Source: an uncultured Pseudomonadota bacterium | GTDB lineage: Bacteria; Pseudomonadota; Gammaproteobacteria; Burkholderiales; SG8-39 | Direction: 5' to 3' | Assembly: GCA_903909415.1 (NCBI GenBank) | Contig: CAIVVS010000042.1 | Span: 1 to 27,417 of the forward strand | Length of the DNA stretch: 27,417 nucleotides | Shown here: positions 10,096 to 18,631 of the stretch, piece after piece | Numbering within the stretch: position 1 is the first letter of the stretch | Layout of the letters: every line of letters starts with the position of its first letter | Program-made: the position numbers and the translations under genes | The notes under the pieces: model-generated | The model's database searches: none | Told to the model about the DNA's origin: nothing | What the model saw: the letters and a program-made list of their open reading frames with translations, nothing else

Positions 10096-11022
10096 TCAGG
10101 CGCGAGCGCCCCCATCACGCACGTCACTCCGGGCGGGGACCAGCACGGTCGCGATCGCGCCCACCACCAGCAGCAGCGCGGCGTAGTCGGTCCACGCCGG
10201 CGTCTCCCCCAGCACCAGCATGCCGCTGGCCACGCCGACGATGGGAATCGCCAGGGTCGACAAGGACGCGACCGAGGGCGGCACCGCGGCGACGATGCGC
10301 AGCCAGGTCCACAGGCAGAACACGAACACCACGAAGGCGTTGAACAAGAGGCCCCACATCGGTCCGGGGGACAGCGTCCAGAACGCCCAGGGCCCGGACT
10401 CGAACAGCACCGCGCCGGTGAACACCGGCACCAGCGCGATGGAATGCTGCCAGGCCGCCGAGGCCGAGGACGCGATGGGCAAAGGCCAGCGCTTGGTGAG
10501 GATGGTGCCGGTCGCCCAGGTGAAGGCCGAGGCCAGCAGCAGCAGCGCGCCCAGCGGCGCGCGGCCGATGGCCTGGATCTCCGCGCCCAGCAGCAGCACG
10601 ATGGCGGCGAAGCCCAGCACCAGGCCGGTGAGCTTGCGCCGCGTGAGCGCCTCCCCGAGGAACACCGAGAACAGCGTGGCCCAGATCGGGAAGGTGTAGG
10701 CGATGATGGCGGCGCGGCCCGAGTCCATCATCGGGATGCCGTACACCGCGAGGATGTTCCAGCCGGCGCTGTTGGCCAGCGCGATCAGCACCAGCCGGCC
10801 CCACAGGGCGCGCGGCACCGCGATGCGCCCGCCGCCGTACCAGGTCAGCAGGAACAGCGCGCACGCGCCGATCGCCATGCACCAGCTGCGGAAGCGCAGC
10901 GGCGACATCTCCGTCATCACGATCTTGAGGATCGGCCAGTTGACGCCCCAGATCAGGGTCATCAGCGCCAGCATCCCCCACATCGCCACCGGGATGGTCT
11001 GGCGCTCGCCGCCCGCGCTCAT
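10096..11022 (-). CDS. EamA (DMT superfamily) transporter
   Basis: A 308-residue integral membrane protein with ten predicted helices in two EamA repeats (about 14-150 and 160-297). Typical features are WGVNWPILK at the end of helix 1, IAYTFPIWATLFSVFLGE in repeat 1 and VASLSTLAIPIVGVASGMLVLGE in repeat 2. Members export amino acids, nucleotides or other metabolites; the substrate here cannot be read. The Shine-Dalgarno GGGAG is 6 nt before ATG 11022. The thioesterase gene ends 49 bp upstream on the same strand, so the two may be co-transcribed. Confidence 0.9.
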   Translation of the reverse strand: MSAGGERQTIPVAMWGMLALMTLIWGVNWPILKIVMTEMSPLRFRSWCMAIGACALFLLTWYGGGRIAVPRALWGRLVLIALANSAGWNILAVYGIPMMDSGRAAIIAYTFPIWATLFSVFLGEALTRRKLTGLVLGFAAIVLLLGAEIQAIGRAPLGALLLLASAFTWATGTILTKRWPLPIASSASAAWQHSIALVPVFTGAVLFESGPWAFWTLSPGPMWGLLFNAFVVFVFCLWTWLRIVAAVPPSVASLSTLAIPIVGVASGMLVLGETPAWTDYAALLLVVGAIATVLVPARSDVRDGGARA

Positions 11023-11071
11023 GCCGGCTCCCGGTGCCGCGATGCAGCCACTTGCCGGCTCGGTCCCCGCG

Positions 11072-11551
11072 TCATTCCCCGCGCAGTTCCCCGAACCTGT
11101 CCGACTGCAGCGGCGCGAGCGCGGCGCGCAATGCCTCGGGCAGGGCCACCGGCCGGTTGCTGGCGCGGTCCACGTACACGTGCACGAAATGGCCCTGCGC
11201 CGCGGCCAGCGGTTCGTCGTTGCGGAAGATGCCGACCTCGTAGCGCACGCTGGAGCGCCCGAGCTTCGCCACGGCGACGCCGGCGTGCACCATGTCCGGG
11301 AAGGACACCGGGCTGAAGTACTGGCAGCGCGTCTCCACCACCAGCCCGATCACGCTGCTGGTGTCCGGGTCGAGCGCGCCCCGGCCGATCAGGTACGCAT
11401 TCACCGCCGTGTCGAACCAGGCGTAGTAGACGACGTTGTTGACGTGCCGGTAGGCGTCGTTGTCCATCCAGCGCGTCTGTATCGGCAGGAAGTGGCGGTA
11501 ATCGGCGCGCGGCCTGGGCGCGGGGCGGGCCGGGGCGGGTGTGCTGCTCAT
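11072..11551 (-). CDS. Acyl-CoA thioesterase, 4HBT hotdog family
   Basis: A 159-residue single hotdog-domain protein. The 4-hydroxybenzoyl-CoA thioesterase-type motif is [23 protein letters not shown] (catalytic acid at Asp32, with HVNN on the hotdog helix), followed by [16 protein letters not shown]. This class hydrolyses short- to medium-chain or aromatic acyl-CoAs in the cytoplasm. A Pro/Ala/Arg-rich 17-residue N-terminus precedes the domain. The open frame runs far upstream on the minus strand, but only this part has domain content. The ATG at 11551 has AGGA about 9-10 nt upstream. It diverges from the phosphorelay operon, leaving 144 bp for both promoters. Confidence 0.9.
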   Translation of the reverse strand: MSSTPAPARPAPRPRADYRHFLPIQTRWMDNDAYRHVNNVVYYAWFDTAVNAYLIGRGALDPDTSSVIGLVVETRCQYFSPVSFPDMVHAGVAVAKLGRSSVRYEVGIFRNDEPLAAAQGHFVHVYVDRASNRPVALPEALRAALAPLQSDRFGELRGE

Positions 11552-11695
11552 CGGGTCGGTTCCTGTACTGCGCCGCCCCGGAGGCCGCGGGGCGTGGGCT
11601 GGCGCAAGCATAGCCCATCGTCCGTACCCGGCCGGCGGCAGAACTTGCATAATGCGCCGGACACAAACCCGCCAGACGCAAACCAAGGGCCCGCC

Positions 11696-12502
11696 ATGGA
11701 AAACAGGGAACGCATTCCCGTCTATCCGCTGGACGTGTACGTCCTGACCGACGAGGGCACCCAGCAGATCAAGGGCGGCTCGACCGCCCTCACGCCGCGC
11801 GCGCTGCAGGTGCTGGTGCTGGTCGACGGCAACGCCAACGTGGGCGAACTCGGCAAGCGCGCGCGCACCGTTCCCGAGCCCGAGCTGACCGCGATCATCC
11901 GCGAGCACGTGGCCAGCGGCCTGCTGCGGCGCGCGACGCTCGCCGAGGAGGAAGGCCTCAACTTCAGCTATTTCTTCGACCCGGACGCCACCCGCTTCAC
12001 GCCGACGGCGGGCGACAAGGCCAGCGCCGAGACCGAGGCCGAGACCGGCGCCCCGGAACTCGCGCGCCAGGGCTACTACGTCAGCATCGCGCGGCGCGCG
12101 GACCGCGAGCGCAAGCTGTCCGAGGGCCAGAAGCTCAACGTGCTGGTGATCGAGGACGAGGAGCACCTGGCCAAGCTGCTGCGCCAGCTGCTGGCGATGG
12201 ACGGCTTCGCCGCGCGCGTGGCCGGCAACCGCGAGGAGATCGTCACCGAACTGCGCAGCCTGCCGCTGCCCGACCTGGTGCTGCTGGACATCATCCTTCC
12301 CGACACCAATGGCTTCCAGATCCTGCAGCGCATGAAGCAGCACCCGCGGCTCAAGGACATCCCGGTGGTCATGCTGACCAGCCAGGCCACGCGCGACAGC
12401 GTGATGAACGGCCTGGCCGGCGGCGCCGCCGGCTACATCACCAAGCCCTTCGAGGTCGACATCCTGATGAAGGGCGTTCGCGCGGTGGTCGGCCTGCGCT
12501 GA
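11696..12502 (+). CDS. Response regulator with N-terminal unknown domain and C-terminal receiver
   Basis: A 268-residue protein. Residues 1-95 form a small helical domain I cannot name. Its [24 protein letters not shown] and [11 protein letters not shown] segments look like a winged-helix-type or protein-interaction module. An acidic linker (100-140) leads to a complete receiver domain (147-266): acidic pocket Glu153-Asp154, phosphoacceptor Asp198 (LLDIILP), Thr228/Ser229 and Lys250 (ITKPF). Placing the extra domain before the receiver is the reverse of the usual receiver-output order. AAGGG is present a few bases before the ATG. It is the first gene of a four-gene plus-strand operon with Hpt, histidine kinase and a second receiver. 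It could be the relay output or an intermediate. Confidence 0.88.
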   Translation: MENRERIPVYPLDVYVLTDEGTQQIKGGSTALTPRALQVLVLVDGNANVGELGKRARTVPEPELTAIIREHVASGLLRRATLAEEEGLNFSYFFDPDATRFTPTAGDKASAETEAETGAPELARQGYYVSIARRADRERKLSEGQKLNVLVIEDEEHLAKLLRQLLAMDGFAARVAGNREEIVTELRSLPLPDLVLLDIILPDTNGFQILQRMKQHPRLKDIPVVMLTSQATRDSVMNGLAGGAAGYITKPFEVDILMKGVRAVVGLR

Positions 12503-12517
12503 CGCCAGCCGCGCGCG

Positions 12518-12889
12518 ATGGCGACCCAGGCTGAGGAGTTCAAGGCGCTGATGGAGGGCATGCGCGCGGAGTACCGCGCCGACCTGCCCGGCAAGCTGCG
12601 CACCATCGCCCTGCTGTGGGACGGACTGGCGCGATCGAACCCGGGGCCGGCCGCTGCGGGGGTGCCCGCCACCCGCCTGGAGGAACTCCGGCGGCTGGCC
12701 CACACGCTGGCCGGCAGCGCCCAGACCTTCGGCCTGCCCGAGGTCACCTCGGCGGCGCGCGAACTGGAGCTGGCCTTCGTCGCCGCCCTCGATGGCCCCG
12801 CTGAGCTCGCGCCGGGCGGGGACGCCGCGCTGCGCGAGCGCATCGAGGCCGCGCTCGCCTGGCTGCGCCGCGCCGGCGAGCCGGCCTGA
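12518..12889 (+). CDS. Hpt domain phosphotransfer protein
   Basis: A 123-residue all-helical histidine phosphotransfer protein. The motif [17 protein letters not shown] carries the phosphorylatable His62 with the downstream small residues (AGSA) that define Hpt domains. It should move phosphate between the receivers encoded on either side. It starts 15 bp after the response regulator stop and ends 10 bp before the kinase start, with no strong ribosome site of its own, so it is likely translated by coupling within the operon. Confidence 0.87.
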   Translation: MATQAEEFKALMEGMRAEYRADLPGKLRTIALLWDGLARSNPGPAAAGVPATRLEELRRLAHTLAGSAQTFGLPEVTSAARELELAFVAALDGPAELAPGGDAALRERIEAALAWLRRAGEPA

Positions 12890-12899
12890 CGGCGCCGCC

Positions 12900-14654
12900 A
12901 TGCGCATGTCCGTGAAGCTGCCGTCGCGGGCGCGCCTGTCGCTGGGCGCCAAGATCAACATGGCGCTGGGCGTGGGCCTGCTGCTGCTGGCCGCGGTCGG
13001 CTGGCTGTCCGACCGCAGCATCGACGAGCTGGTGGTCACCGGGCGCACCGAGACCCGCACCTTCGAGGACCTGAGCAAGCTCGAGCGCATCCTGGCCGAG
13101 CTGCGCGCCGCCGAGGCGGCGCAGCTGCGCTACCTGTCCAGCATGGACAACTCGGCGCTGGCCGATTTCGCCGCGATCCGCAACCGCACGCTGCCGCAGC
13201 TGGCAAGCCTGCGCGCGCGCGTCACCGACTGGCGGCAGCAGCAGCGCGTCACCCAGCTGCGCAACCTGGTCACGCGCCGCTTCGAGCTGTGGTCGGAGGC
13301 CATGGCGCTGCGCCGCTCGCAGGGCGCCGCCCAGGCGCGCGCCTTCGCCGCGGCCAGCGAGCGCACCGAGATCGCGGCCGACATCCAGCGCCGGGTGGAC
13401 GAGTTCAAGCTGCTCGAGCTGGACCTGATCGAGCGCCGCCAGGCCGACACCGCGGCCAATGCCGCGACCGCCTCCTTCCTGATCACCTGGGGCAGCGTGC
13501 TGGCGATGGTGCTGCTGCTGTGGGCCATGGTGGTGATCCACCGCTACCAGGTGCAGCGCCAGGCGGCGGAGGCGGCGCTGCGCGCGAGCGAACGGCAGAT
13601 GCGCCTGGTGACCGACGCGATGCCCGCGCTGATCGGCTACCTGGACCGCGACCAGCGCTTCTCCTTCCACAACCGCGGCTTCGCCGACTGGTTCGGCGGC
13701 GAGGCCGGCCCGTTGCAGGGACGCCGGCTGGACGAACTGCTGCCGGGCCCCGCGGCCGCGGTGGTGCGCATGCATTTCGAGGACGCGCTGCGCGGCGAGC
13801 CCTCGCACTTCGGCTTCCGGCTGGCGCGCGACGGCGGCGCTGGCTCCCACGTGGAGGCGGACCTGTCGGCCAGCCTGGTGCCGCACAAGGACGAGGACGG
13901 GCGCGTGATCGGCTGCTACGTGCTGGTGACCGACATCTCCGACCTGAAGGAAGTCGAGCGCATGAAGGCGGCCTTCGTGTCCACCGTCAGCCACGAGCTG
14001 CGCACGCCGCTCACCTCGATACGCGGCTCTCTCGGCCTGCTGTCGGGCGGCGTGACCGGGGCGCTGCCGGAGGCCGCGCGCAAGCTGGTGGACATCGCGC
14101 GCGACAACTGCGAACGCCTGGTGCGGCTGGTGAACGACATCCTCGACAGCGAGAAGATGGCCTCGGGCAAGATGGTGTTCGACATCCGGGCGCTGGAACT
14201 GCGCGCGCTGCTGGAGCAGGCGCTCAAGGGCATCGAGGGCTACGCATCCAGCCTGCAGGTGCAGGCGGTGCTGGAATCCGTGCCAGACGAGCCGGCCTGG
14301 ACGCAGGCCGATACGGACCGCCTGCAGCAGGTGGCGGCCAACCTGCTGTCCAATGCCTGCAAGTTCTCGCCCGCGGGCAGCGTGATCGGCGTGTCGCTGC
14401 GGGCGGCCGGCGGCGCATGGCGGGTGTCGGTGGCCGACCGCGGGCCGGGCATCCCCGAGGCGTTCCGCGACAAGCTGTTCCAGCCGTTCTCGCAGGTGGA
14501 CGCCTCCGACTCGCGCAAGCGCGGCGGCACGGGCCTGGGCCTGTCGATCTCGCGCGCCATCGTCGAGCGCATGGGCGGTCGCATCGGCTTCGACCCGCGC
14601 GAGGGCGGCGGCACGGTGTTCTGGTTCGAGCTTCCGCAGTCGGCCCCGGCCTGA
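12900..14654 (+). CDS. Sensor histidine kinase, CHASE3-PAS-HisKA-HATPase
   Basis: A 584-residue inner-membrane kinase. Order: transmembrane helix 1 (about 19-37), a periplasmic four-helix CHASE3-like domain (about 40-190), helix 2 (about 193-215), a PAS domain (about 236-350), HisKA with the phospho-His365 in [11 protein letters not shown], and HATPase_c with the N box (NLLSNACKF), G1 (DRGPGIP), F box (FQPFSQ) and G2 (GGTGLGLS). It has no receiver or Hpt of its own; these are encoded as separate proteins beside it. ATG 12900 was chosen because the sequence before it (Arg/Pro-rich) lacks domain content and overlaps the Hpt gene. The signal is unknown. Confidence 0.93.
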   Translation: MRMSVKLPSRARLSLGAKINMALGVGLLLLAAVGWLSDRSIDELVVTGRTETRTFEDLSKLERILAELRAAEAAQLRYLSSMDNSALADFAAIRNRTLPQLASLRARVTDWRQQQRVTQLRNLVTRRFELWSEAMALRRSQGAAQARAFAAASERTEIAADIQRRVDEFKLLELDLIERRQADTAANAATASFLITWGSVLAMVLLLWAMVVIHRYQVQRQAAEAALRASERQMRLVTDAMPALIGYLDRDQRFSFHNRGFADWFGGEAGPLQGRRLDELLPGPAAAVVRMHFEDALRGEPSHFGFRLARDGGAGSHVEADLSASLVPHKDEDGRVIGCYVLVTDISDLKEVERMKAAFVSTVSHELRTPLTSIRGSLGLLSGGVTGALPEAARKLVDIARDNCERLVRLVNDILDSEKMASGKMVFDIRALELRALLEQALKGIEGYASSLQVQAVLESVPDEPAWTQADTDRLQQVAANLLSNACKFSPAGSVIGVSLRAAGGAWRVSVADRGPGIPEAFRDKLFQPFSQVDASDSRKRGGTGLGLSISRAIVERMGGRIGFDPREGGGTVFWFELPQSAPA

Positions 14655-14688
14655 GACAATTCACCCTCCCGTCCCGGTACAGTCACCC

Positions 14689-15078
14689 ATGCCCGCCAAG
14701 CTCGAACGCATCATGCTGGTCGAGGACGACCACGACATACGCACCATCGCGGAGATGGCGCTGCAGATGGTGGGCGGCTACGCGGTGCGCGCCTGCGATG
14801 GCGGCGAGGCGGCGCTGGCCGCGGTGCAGGAGTTCAAGCCGCAATTGATCGTGCTGGACGTGATGATGCCCGGCATGGACGGACCGACCACGCTGGGCCG
14901 GCTGCGCGCGCTCCCGGCGGCGGCGAACGTGCCGGTGGTGTTCCTCACCGCCAAGGTGCAGCCGGAGGAAGTCACCGCGCTGCGCGCGCTGGGCGCGGTC
15001 GAGGTGGTGGCCAAGCCCTTCGACCCGATGACCCTGGGGGCGACGCTGGCCGCGATCTGGGAGAAGAACGGAAGCTGA
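14689..15078 (+). CDS. CheY-like single-domain response regulator
   Basis: A 129-residue stand-alone receiver. It has the acidic pocket Glu12-Asp13-Asp14, phosphoacceptor Asp57 (VLDVMMPGMDG), Thr87 and Lys109 (VAKPF). There is no output domain, so it must act by binding a partner or as a phosphate shuttle or sink for the kinase encoded 34 bp upstream. It is the last gene of the phosphorelay operon. A GC-only hairpin (CCCGGGC / GCCCGGG, 15094-15113) follows the stop but lacks a T tract. Confidence 0.92.
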   Translation: MPAKLERIMLVEDDHDIRTIAEMALQMVGGYAVRACDGGEAALAAVQEFKPQLIVLDVMMPGMDGPTTLGRLRALPAAANVPVVFLTAKVQPEEVTALRALGAVEVVAKPFDPMTLGATLAAIWEKNGS

Positions 15079-15178
15079 GCGCGGGGCCTCCGTCCCGGGC
15101 GCTCCGGCCCGGGTGCCCGGACCTTGGCGCCCTCTCCGTACACTTTCCCTCGGTTGCCGCCTGCTGGCGGCCGCGCCC

Positions 15179-16270
15179 CTACTTTCCGCGTACCAGGGAC
15201 AGGATGCCGGCGCGATCCAGCCCGGCGATCCCCATGGTGGCGGAGGTGCGGCCCTTGGCGCGGTAGTCGGTGCCGGTGAGCGACACGCCCAGTTCGAACA
15301 GCGCGGATGCGGTGGGCACGGCCACGCCCGCGGCATCGGCGAAGGCCATGAAGGGCAGCAGTCCGTGGCCGAAGTCCTCGAGGTAGTAACGGTGGCCGAG
15401 CGAATCCGGCGCCTTGATGCGCTTGTTCGCCTCGCCGCCGGCGATGGCCGCGACGAAGTCGTCCTCGTTGGTCACCGAGGCCTCGACCGAGCCGATCTTC
15501 TTCATCTCGCCGATCACGCTCGGCAGGTCGTGGCCGAAAGCCTTCGCGACCGCGCGGCGCTCGTCGTCCAGCGCCTTCATCACCCGCGCCACGCCCGGGG
15601 TCATGCCCTCGACGTAGAAGGTGAAATCGCCCTTCCTCGCCTCCACCCAGCACGCGCCGAGGATGGCGCCCGGCGGGTGCAGGATCATGTTCGGGTTGGC
15701 CAGCCCCACTTCCAGCACGTCGCGCGCGCGCTGCACGCCGGGGAACAGCGTCATCGCCACCTCGACCGCCTTGTCGCCGCCGGGCAGGCAGCCGGCGCGC
15801 AGGAAGCGCGCGCGCCCGGTCGTGGTCACGCGCTGCGGCTGGTACTTGCGCGCGATGTAGGTCAGCGAGTTGAAGTCGGCGACGGGCGGCATGCTGCCCG
15901 GCCGGGCGGCGCGCCAAGCCGTGGTGAACTCCAGTGCGCCGCCGGTGTGACCGGGGTTCAGCACCACCGGCACCGAGGCGTCCATGCCGGCCGCCGCCAG
16001 CGCGCTGGCCACCGCGACATGCGAGAAGGTCGGCAGGGTGCAGACCACCGCCTCGGCGCCGCGGATGGCGGCCGCGAGGTCGGTGGTGATCAGCGCCGGC
16101 TTGGCGAAGCCCTCGCCGAGGATGCCTTCGTACTCCACGCCGCCGATCTGCTGGAACGGCGCCAGCGTGGAGGGCGAACGGTTCCACAACGCGACCTCGT
16201 GCCCCGCGCGGGTGAGTTCGGCGACGGCCGATGCGCCGCCCGAGCCTGCGCCAATGATGGTGACTTTCAT
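15179..16270 (-). CDS. NAD/NADP octopine/nopaline dehydrogenase family protein
   Basis: A 363-residue two-domain oxidoreductase. The N-terminal Rossmann domain begins KVTIIGAGSGGASAVAEL (glycine turn 7-12) and continues GHEVALWNRS. The C-terminal helical domain (from about 185) has NPNMILHPPGAILG and the conserved GHRYYLEDFGHGLLPF pattern of the opine-dehydrogenase family (Pfam 02317 type). Members reductively join, or oxidatively split, an amino acid and a keto acid; related catabolic enzymes act on other N-substituted amino acids. AGGAGG lies about 8 nt before ATG 16270. It diverges from the GntR regulator. The minus-strand promoter before it (TTGACA, 17 bp, CACACT) is overlapped by a TGTGATCACA palindrome. 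Confidence 0.85.
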   Translation of the reverse strand: MKVTIIGAGSGGASAVAELTRAGHEVALWNRSPSTLAPFQQIGGVEYEGILGEGFAKPALITTDLAAAIRGAEAVVCTLPTFSHVAVASALAAAGMDASVPVVLNPGHTGGALEFTTAWRAARPGSMPPVADFNSLTYIARKYQPQRVTTTGRARFLRAGCLPGGDKAVEVAMTLFPGVQRARDVLEVGLANPNMILHPPGAILGACWVEARKGDFTFYVEGMTPGVARVMKALDDERRAVAKAFGHDLPSVIGEMKKIGSVEASVTNEDDFVAAIAGGEANKRIKAPDSLGHRYYLEDFGHGLLPFMAFADAAGVAVPTASALFELGVSLTGTDYRAKGRTSATMGIAGLDRAGILSLVRGK

Positions 16271-16536
16271 GCTGCTGCCTCCTGCTGGCCGCCGGTTACG
16301 CGATCCGGGCCGTGGTCGGGCCCGGAACCGCACGGCGGCGCGGTTAGTGGTCCTTCGATGCGCCCCTGGCCTCGAGCATGTCCCGCACCGGCCGCATGCA
16401 GGAAGGGAACACGGGCGCGAGGCCTGGCTCCGCAAGCGGCTCAAGCCAGCGTTCGGGCAGGGACGGTATGCGGGGCAAGGCGGTGGTCTACCAGGTGGGT
16501 TGCGGCCGGCGGCAACGCACGCTCCGGCCGTCACGT

Positions 16537-16565
16537 AGTGTGATCACAGCCACACCGGGTGTCAA
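16537..16565 (-). promoter_or_regulatory. Dehydrogenase promoter with overlapping operator O1 (TGTGATCACA)
   Basis: Minus strand: -35 TTGACA (16565-16560, perfect consensus), 17-bp spacer, -10 CACACT (16542-16537, weak). The perfect 10-bp palindrome TGTGATCACA lies at 16539-16548 across the spacer and -10. A bound GntR-family dimer here would block RNA polymerase. The same palindrome recurs at 16608 and 21208. Confidence 0.6.
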
Positions 16566-16591
16566 GGCACGCGCCCCTGCCGCGCGCCGCG

Positions 16592-16620
16592 TTGACGGAC
16601 CCCGCCCTTGTGATCACAAT
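16592..16620 (+). promoter_or_regulatory. gntR-rid promoter with overlapping operator O2 (TTGTGATCACAA)
   Basis: Plus strand: -35 TTGACG (16592-16597), 17-bp spacer, -10 CACAAT (16615-16620). The perfect 12-bp palindrome TTGTGATCACAA (16608-16619) covers the -10. The position predicts autorepression of the GntR gene that starts at 16682. The form with GT...AC half-sites is usual for FadR-subfamily operators. It lacks the 6-bp spacer of a CRP site. Confidence 0.62.
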
Positions 16621-16681
16621 CGCGCATCACGCGGCCGCACCGGCCGCCGACATCCCCGGTGCGCGACAACCGCGACAACCC

Positions 16682-17449
16682 ATGGCCAGCCCCAGGAAAT
16701 CCCCCGCGACACGCGCGAAGTCCGCCAAGGGCCCCGCCGTCCGCGCAACCGCGCCGGTCGCGCGCCGCCGCGGCGAGTTGCAGGACCGCGTGGTCGCGCA
16801 GCTGCGCCGCGGGCTGATGATCGGCGCCTTCGTGCCCGGGCAGACGATTTCCCTGCGCAAGCTGGCGCAGGACCTGGGCGTGAGCCCCATGCCGGTGCGC
16901 GAGGCGATCAACCAGCTCACCGCCGCCAACGTGCTGGAGATGCTGCCCAACCGCAGCGTCTGCGTGCCGCGCATGACCCCGGCGCGCTTCGCGGAACTGG
17001 CGAAGGTGCGCGAGATGCTGGAAGGCATGGCGGCCGAGAACGCCTGCCGCAACGCCGATGCGAAACTGGTCAAGCGGCTGGTGGCGATCCACGCCGACAT
17101 GCTGCGCGCCATCCGCGAGCGCAACATCGTCGCCTGCCTGGCCAAGAACCAGCAGTTCCACTTCACGCTCTACCAGGCGGCCGACTCGACCGTGCTGCTG
17201 CCGCTGATCGAGCCGCTGTGGCTGCAGGCCGGGCCCATCATGTACTTCTCGCTGATCTCGCCGGACATGCCCTGGGACGCGGGCGCGCACACCGAGGTGC
17301 TCAAGGCGCTGCGCCGGCGCGACGCGCTGGCGGCGCGCCGCGCGGTGGAACGCGACATCCGCGACACCGCGAGCTTCCTGCTCAAGTCCTCGGCCTTCCG
17401 GCTCGCGGCCGGCCCGCTGGACGAACTGCGCCGCGAACTGCACGCCTGA
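16682..17449 (+). CDS. GntR family transcriptional regulator, FadR subfamily
   Basis: A 255-residue repressor-type protein. After an Ala/Lys/Arg-rich tail (1-27), the winged helix-turn-helix spans about 28-98. It has LRRGLMIGAFVPGQTISLRKLAQDLGVS, the recognition helix PMPVREAINQL and the wing VLEMLPNRSVCV. The C-terminal FCD ligand-binding domain (about 103-235) is all helical with NQQFHFTLY, whose Asp/His positions in the family bind a metal and acid ligand. A carboxylic or amino acid effector is likely. It diverges from the dehydrogenase and precedes a rid gene by 37 bp. Operators of one sequence in both promoters and before the enolase-superfamily gene make it the likely regulator of all three. 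No strong ribosome site was seen before 16682. Confidence 0.9.
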   Translation: MASPRKSPATRAKSAKGPAVRATAPVARRRGELQDRVVAQLRRGLMIGAFVPGQTISLRKLAQDLGVSPMPVREAINQLTAANVLEMLPNRSVCVPRMTPARFAELAKVREMLEGMAAENACRNADAKLVKRLVAIHADMLRAIRERNIVACLAKNQQFHFTLYQAADSTVLLPLIEPLWLQAGPIMYFSLISPDMPWDAGAHTEVLKALRRRDALAARRAVERDIRDTASFLLKSSAFRLAAGPLDELRRELHA

Positions 17450-17486
17450 CCCCTCCAACCCCGCACCGAACCCGAAAGGATCTCCC

Positions 17487-17954
17487 ATGGCCGGTACCGT
17501 CGACGCAAGGCTCCAGCAACTCGGCATCACCCTGCCCCAGGTGGTGGCGCCGCTCGCCAACTACGTGCCGGTGGTGCGCACCGGCAACCTGGTGTTCGTC
17601 TCCGGCCAGATCACCATCCTCAACGGCAAGGTGGAGTTCGTCGGCAAGCTGGGCCGCGAGTTCACCGTCGAGCAGGGCAAGCAGGCGGCGCGCCTGTGCG
17701 CGCTGAACGTGATCGCCCAGATGCGCCTGGCGCTGGAAGGCGACCTGGACCGCGTGGTGCGCTGCGTGCGCGTGTGCGGCTACGTCAACGGCCTGCCCGA
17801 ATTCACCGAGCAGCCTGCCGTCATCAACGGCGCCTCGGACGTGATCGTCGAGGTGTTCGGCGAAGCCGGACGGCACTCGCGCGCCGCGGTCGGCATGGCC
17901 TCCCTGCCCATGGGCGTGGCCGCCGAGGTCGAGGCCGTATTCGAGGTGAAGTGA
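17487..17954 (+). CDS. RidA/YjgF/UK114 family protein
   Basis: A 155-residue Rid protein. Seen are VRTGNLVFVSGQITI, a RLCALNVIAQM helix, VVRCVRVCGYVN and the C-terminal SRAAVGMASLPMGVAAEVEAVF. The last motif includes the conserved Arg that binds the carboxylate of imine substrates and the Glu of the VE-E motif. RidA hydrolyses reactive enamines/imines from amino-acid dehydration or oxidation. It is longer than RidA (about 128 residues), with an N-terminal extension seen in other Rid subgroups, so the substrate may differ. AAAGGA lies about 7 nt before the ATG. Co-transcription with the GntR gene suggests it handles an imine made by the neighbouring dehydrogenase pathway. Confidence 0.9.
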   Translation: MAGTVDARLQQLGITLPQVVAPLANYVPVVRTGNLVFVSGQITILNGKVEFVGKLGREFTVEQGKQAARLCALNVIAQMRLALEGDLDRVVRCVRVCGYVNGLPEFTEQPAVINGASDVIVEVFGEAGRHSRAAVGMASLPMGVAAEVEAVFEVK

Positions 17955-17992
17955 CGGCGGCCGATGGCGTGGCAGTCGCCGCGCGCGCGCCC

Positions 17993-18057
17993 ATGCTCCT
18001 GCTGGCGGGTTTCCCGGGCAGCGGCAAGGCCACGCCACCGGGCGGCGCCACGGTGCC
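17993..18057 (+). pseudogene. Stub of a P-loop NTPase/kinase gene (Walker A only)
   Basis: Shortly after the rid stop, a plus-strand ATG opens MLLLAGFPGSGKAT. This is a beta strand followed by a Walker A loop (GxxxxGK) at the exact N-terminal position seen in small P-loop kinases, which usually read GFPGSGKST. The resemblance stops after about 14 codons, and the frame then runs antisense into yaiI. I read it as the left end of a deleted gene. Chance resemblance in GC-rich DNA cannot be excluded. Confidence 0.35.
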
Positions 18058-18510
18058 TCAGCGCTTGAGGGCCTTGGCGAGGAAGCGGTCCAGCTGGTCG
18101 GCGAAGGCCTTGCGGTCGGAGGCATCCATGGTCGGCGGGCCGCCGGTCTGGACGCCGCTGGCGCGCATCTGGTCCATGAAGTCGCGCATGGTCAGGCGCT
18201 CGGCGATGGTCTCGGGCGAGAAGAACTCGCCGCGCGGGTCCAGCGCATGGGCGCCGCGCGCGATCACGTCGGCCGCCAGCGGGATGTCGGCGGTGATCAC
18301 CAGGTCGCCGGCCTGCACGCGGCCGGTGATCTCGGCATCGGCGACGTCGAAGCCACGCGGCACCTGCAGCGCGCGGATGTGCGGCGAGTACGGCACGCGC
18401 AGCAGCTTGTTGGCCACCAGGGTCATGCCGGTCGCGGTGCGGTCGGCGGCCCGGAACAGGATGTCCTTGATCACCCCGGGACAGGCATCCGCGTCCACCC
18501 ATATGTGCAT
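18058..18510 (-). CDS. yaiI: YaiI/YqxD family protein (UPF0178, DUF188)
   Basis: A 150-residue PIN-like-fold protein. The start [18 protein letters not shown] carries the conserved Asp6 and Asp8. [15 protein letters not shown] and the late GGPPT segment are also hallmarks of UPF0178. The acidic cluster suggests a metal-dependent nuclease-like role, but the family has no proven activity. The length matches E. coli YaiI (about 152). A longer open frame exists upstream, but it crosses the amidohydrolase-like stub, so ATG 18510 is preferred. The gene lies between two apparent gene remnants. Confidence 0.9.
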   Translation of the reverse strand: MHIWVDADACPGVIKDILFRAADRTATGMTLVANKLLRVPYSPHIRALQVPRGFDVADAEITGRVQAGDLVITADIPLAADVIARGAHALDPRGEFFSPETIAERLTMRDFMDQMRASGVQTGGPPTMDASDRKAFADQLDRFLAKALKR

Positions 18511-18521
18511 CGAGCCGCCCG

Positions 18522-18611
18522 TCAATCGTAGTTTGTGCTGGTGCCGTACAGCACGGTGTCGCCCGGGTCCACGGTGATGACGAATTCCAGGTTCTCGATC
18601 AGCGTGCGCAT
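18522..18611 (-). pseudogene. 29-codon stub resembling the start of an amidohydrolase
   Basis: A minus-strand ORF with a good ribosome site (GAGG, 8 nt before ATG 18611) encodes [20 protein letters not shown] and ends nine codons later. The pattern 'LI-N---VITVD' is how many cytosine/guanine-deaminase-like amidohydrolases begin (the small N-terminal beta domain before the TIM barrel). All the rest is missing. It ends 11 bp before the yaiI start. A real micro-protein is possible, but a truncated gene end is more likely given the repeats beside it. Confidence 0.4.
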
Positions 18612-18631
18612 GGCTTGCCTCAAAGGATGCT

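Larger units (their letters stand above)
16271..16681. other. Divergent regulatory region between dehydrogenase and gntR
   Basis: A 411-bp gap. The left 265 bp, the probable 5' leader of the dehydrogenase mRNA, shows no convincing ORF or motif. The right part holds two oppositely directed promoters, each with a palindromic operator over its -10 region (16537-16565 minus, 16592-16620 plus). The operator centres are 70 bp apart. Upstream in-frame starts for the regulator (such as 16559) would put the operator inside the coding sequence, which argues for the start at 16682. Confidence 0.65.

Noticed and set aside
11552..13090. Minus-strand open frame extending the thioesterase upstream by about 500 codons
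   Set aside because: It is antisense to the phosphorelay genes, which have clear domains. Only 11072-11551 shows thioesterase content, with its own ribosome site.
15094..15113. CCCGGGC/GCCCGGG hairpin between convergent genes as a terminator
   Set aside because: It is GC-only with no T tract on either strand. Such palindromes are frequent at this base composition.
16539..16619. TGTGATCACA as CRP/FNR sites
   Set aside because: CRP needs TGTGA-N6-TCACA. Here the two arms overlap in a 10-bp palindrome with no spacer, which suits a GntR dimer better.
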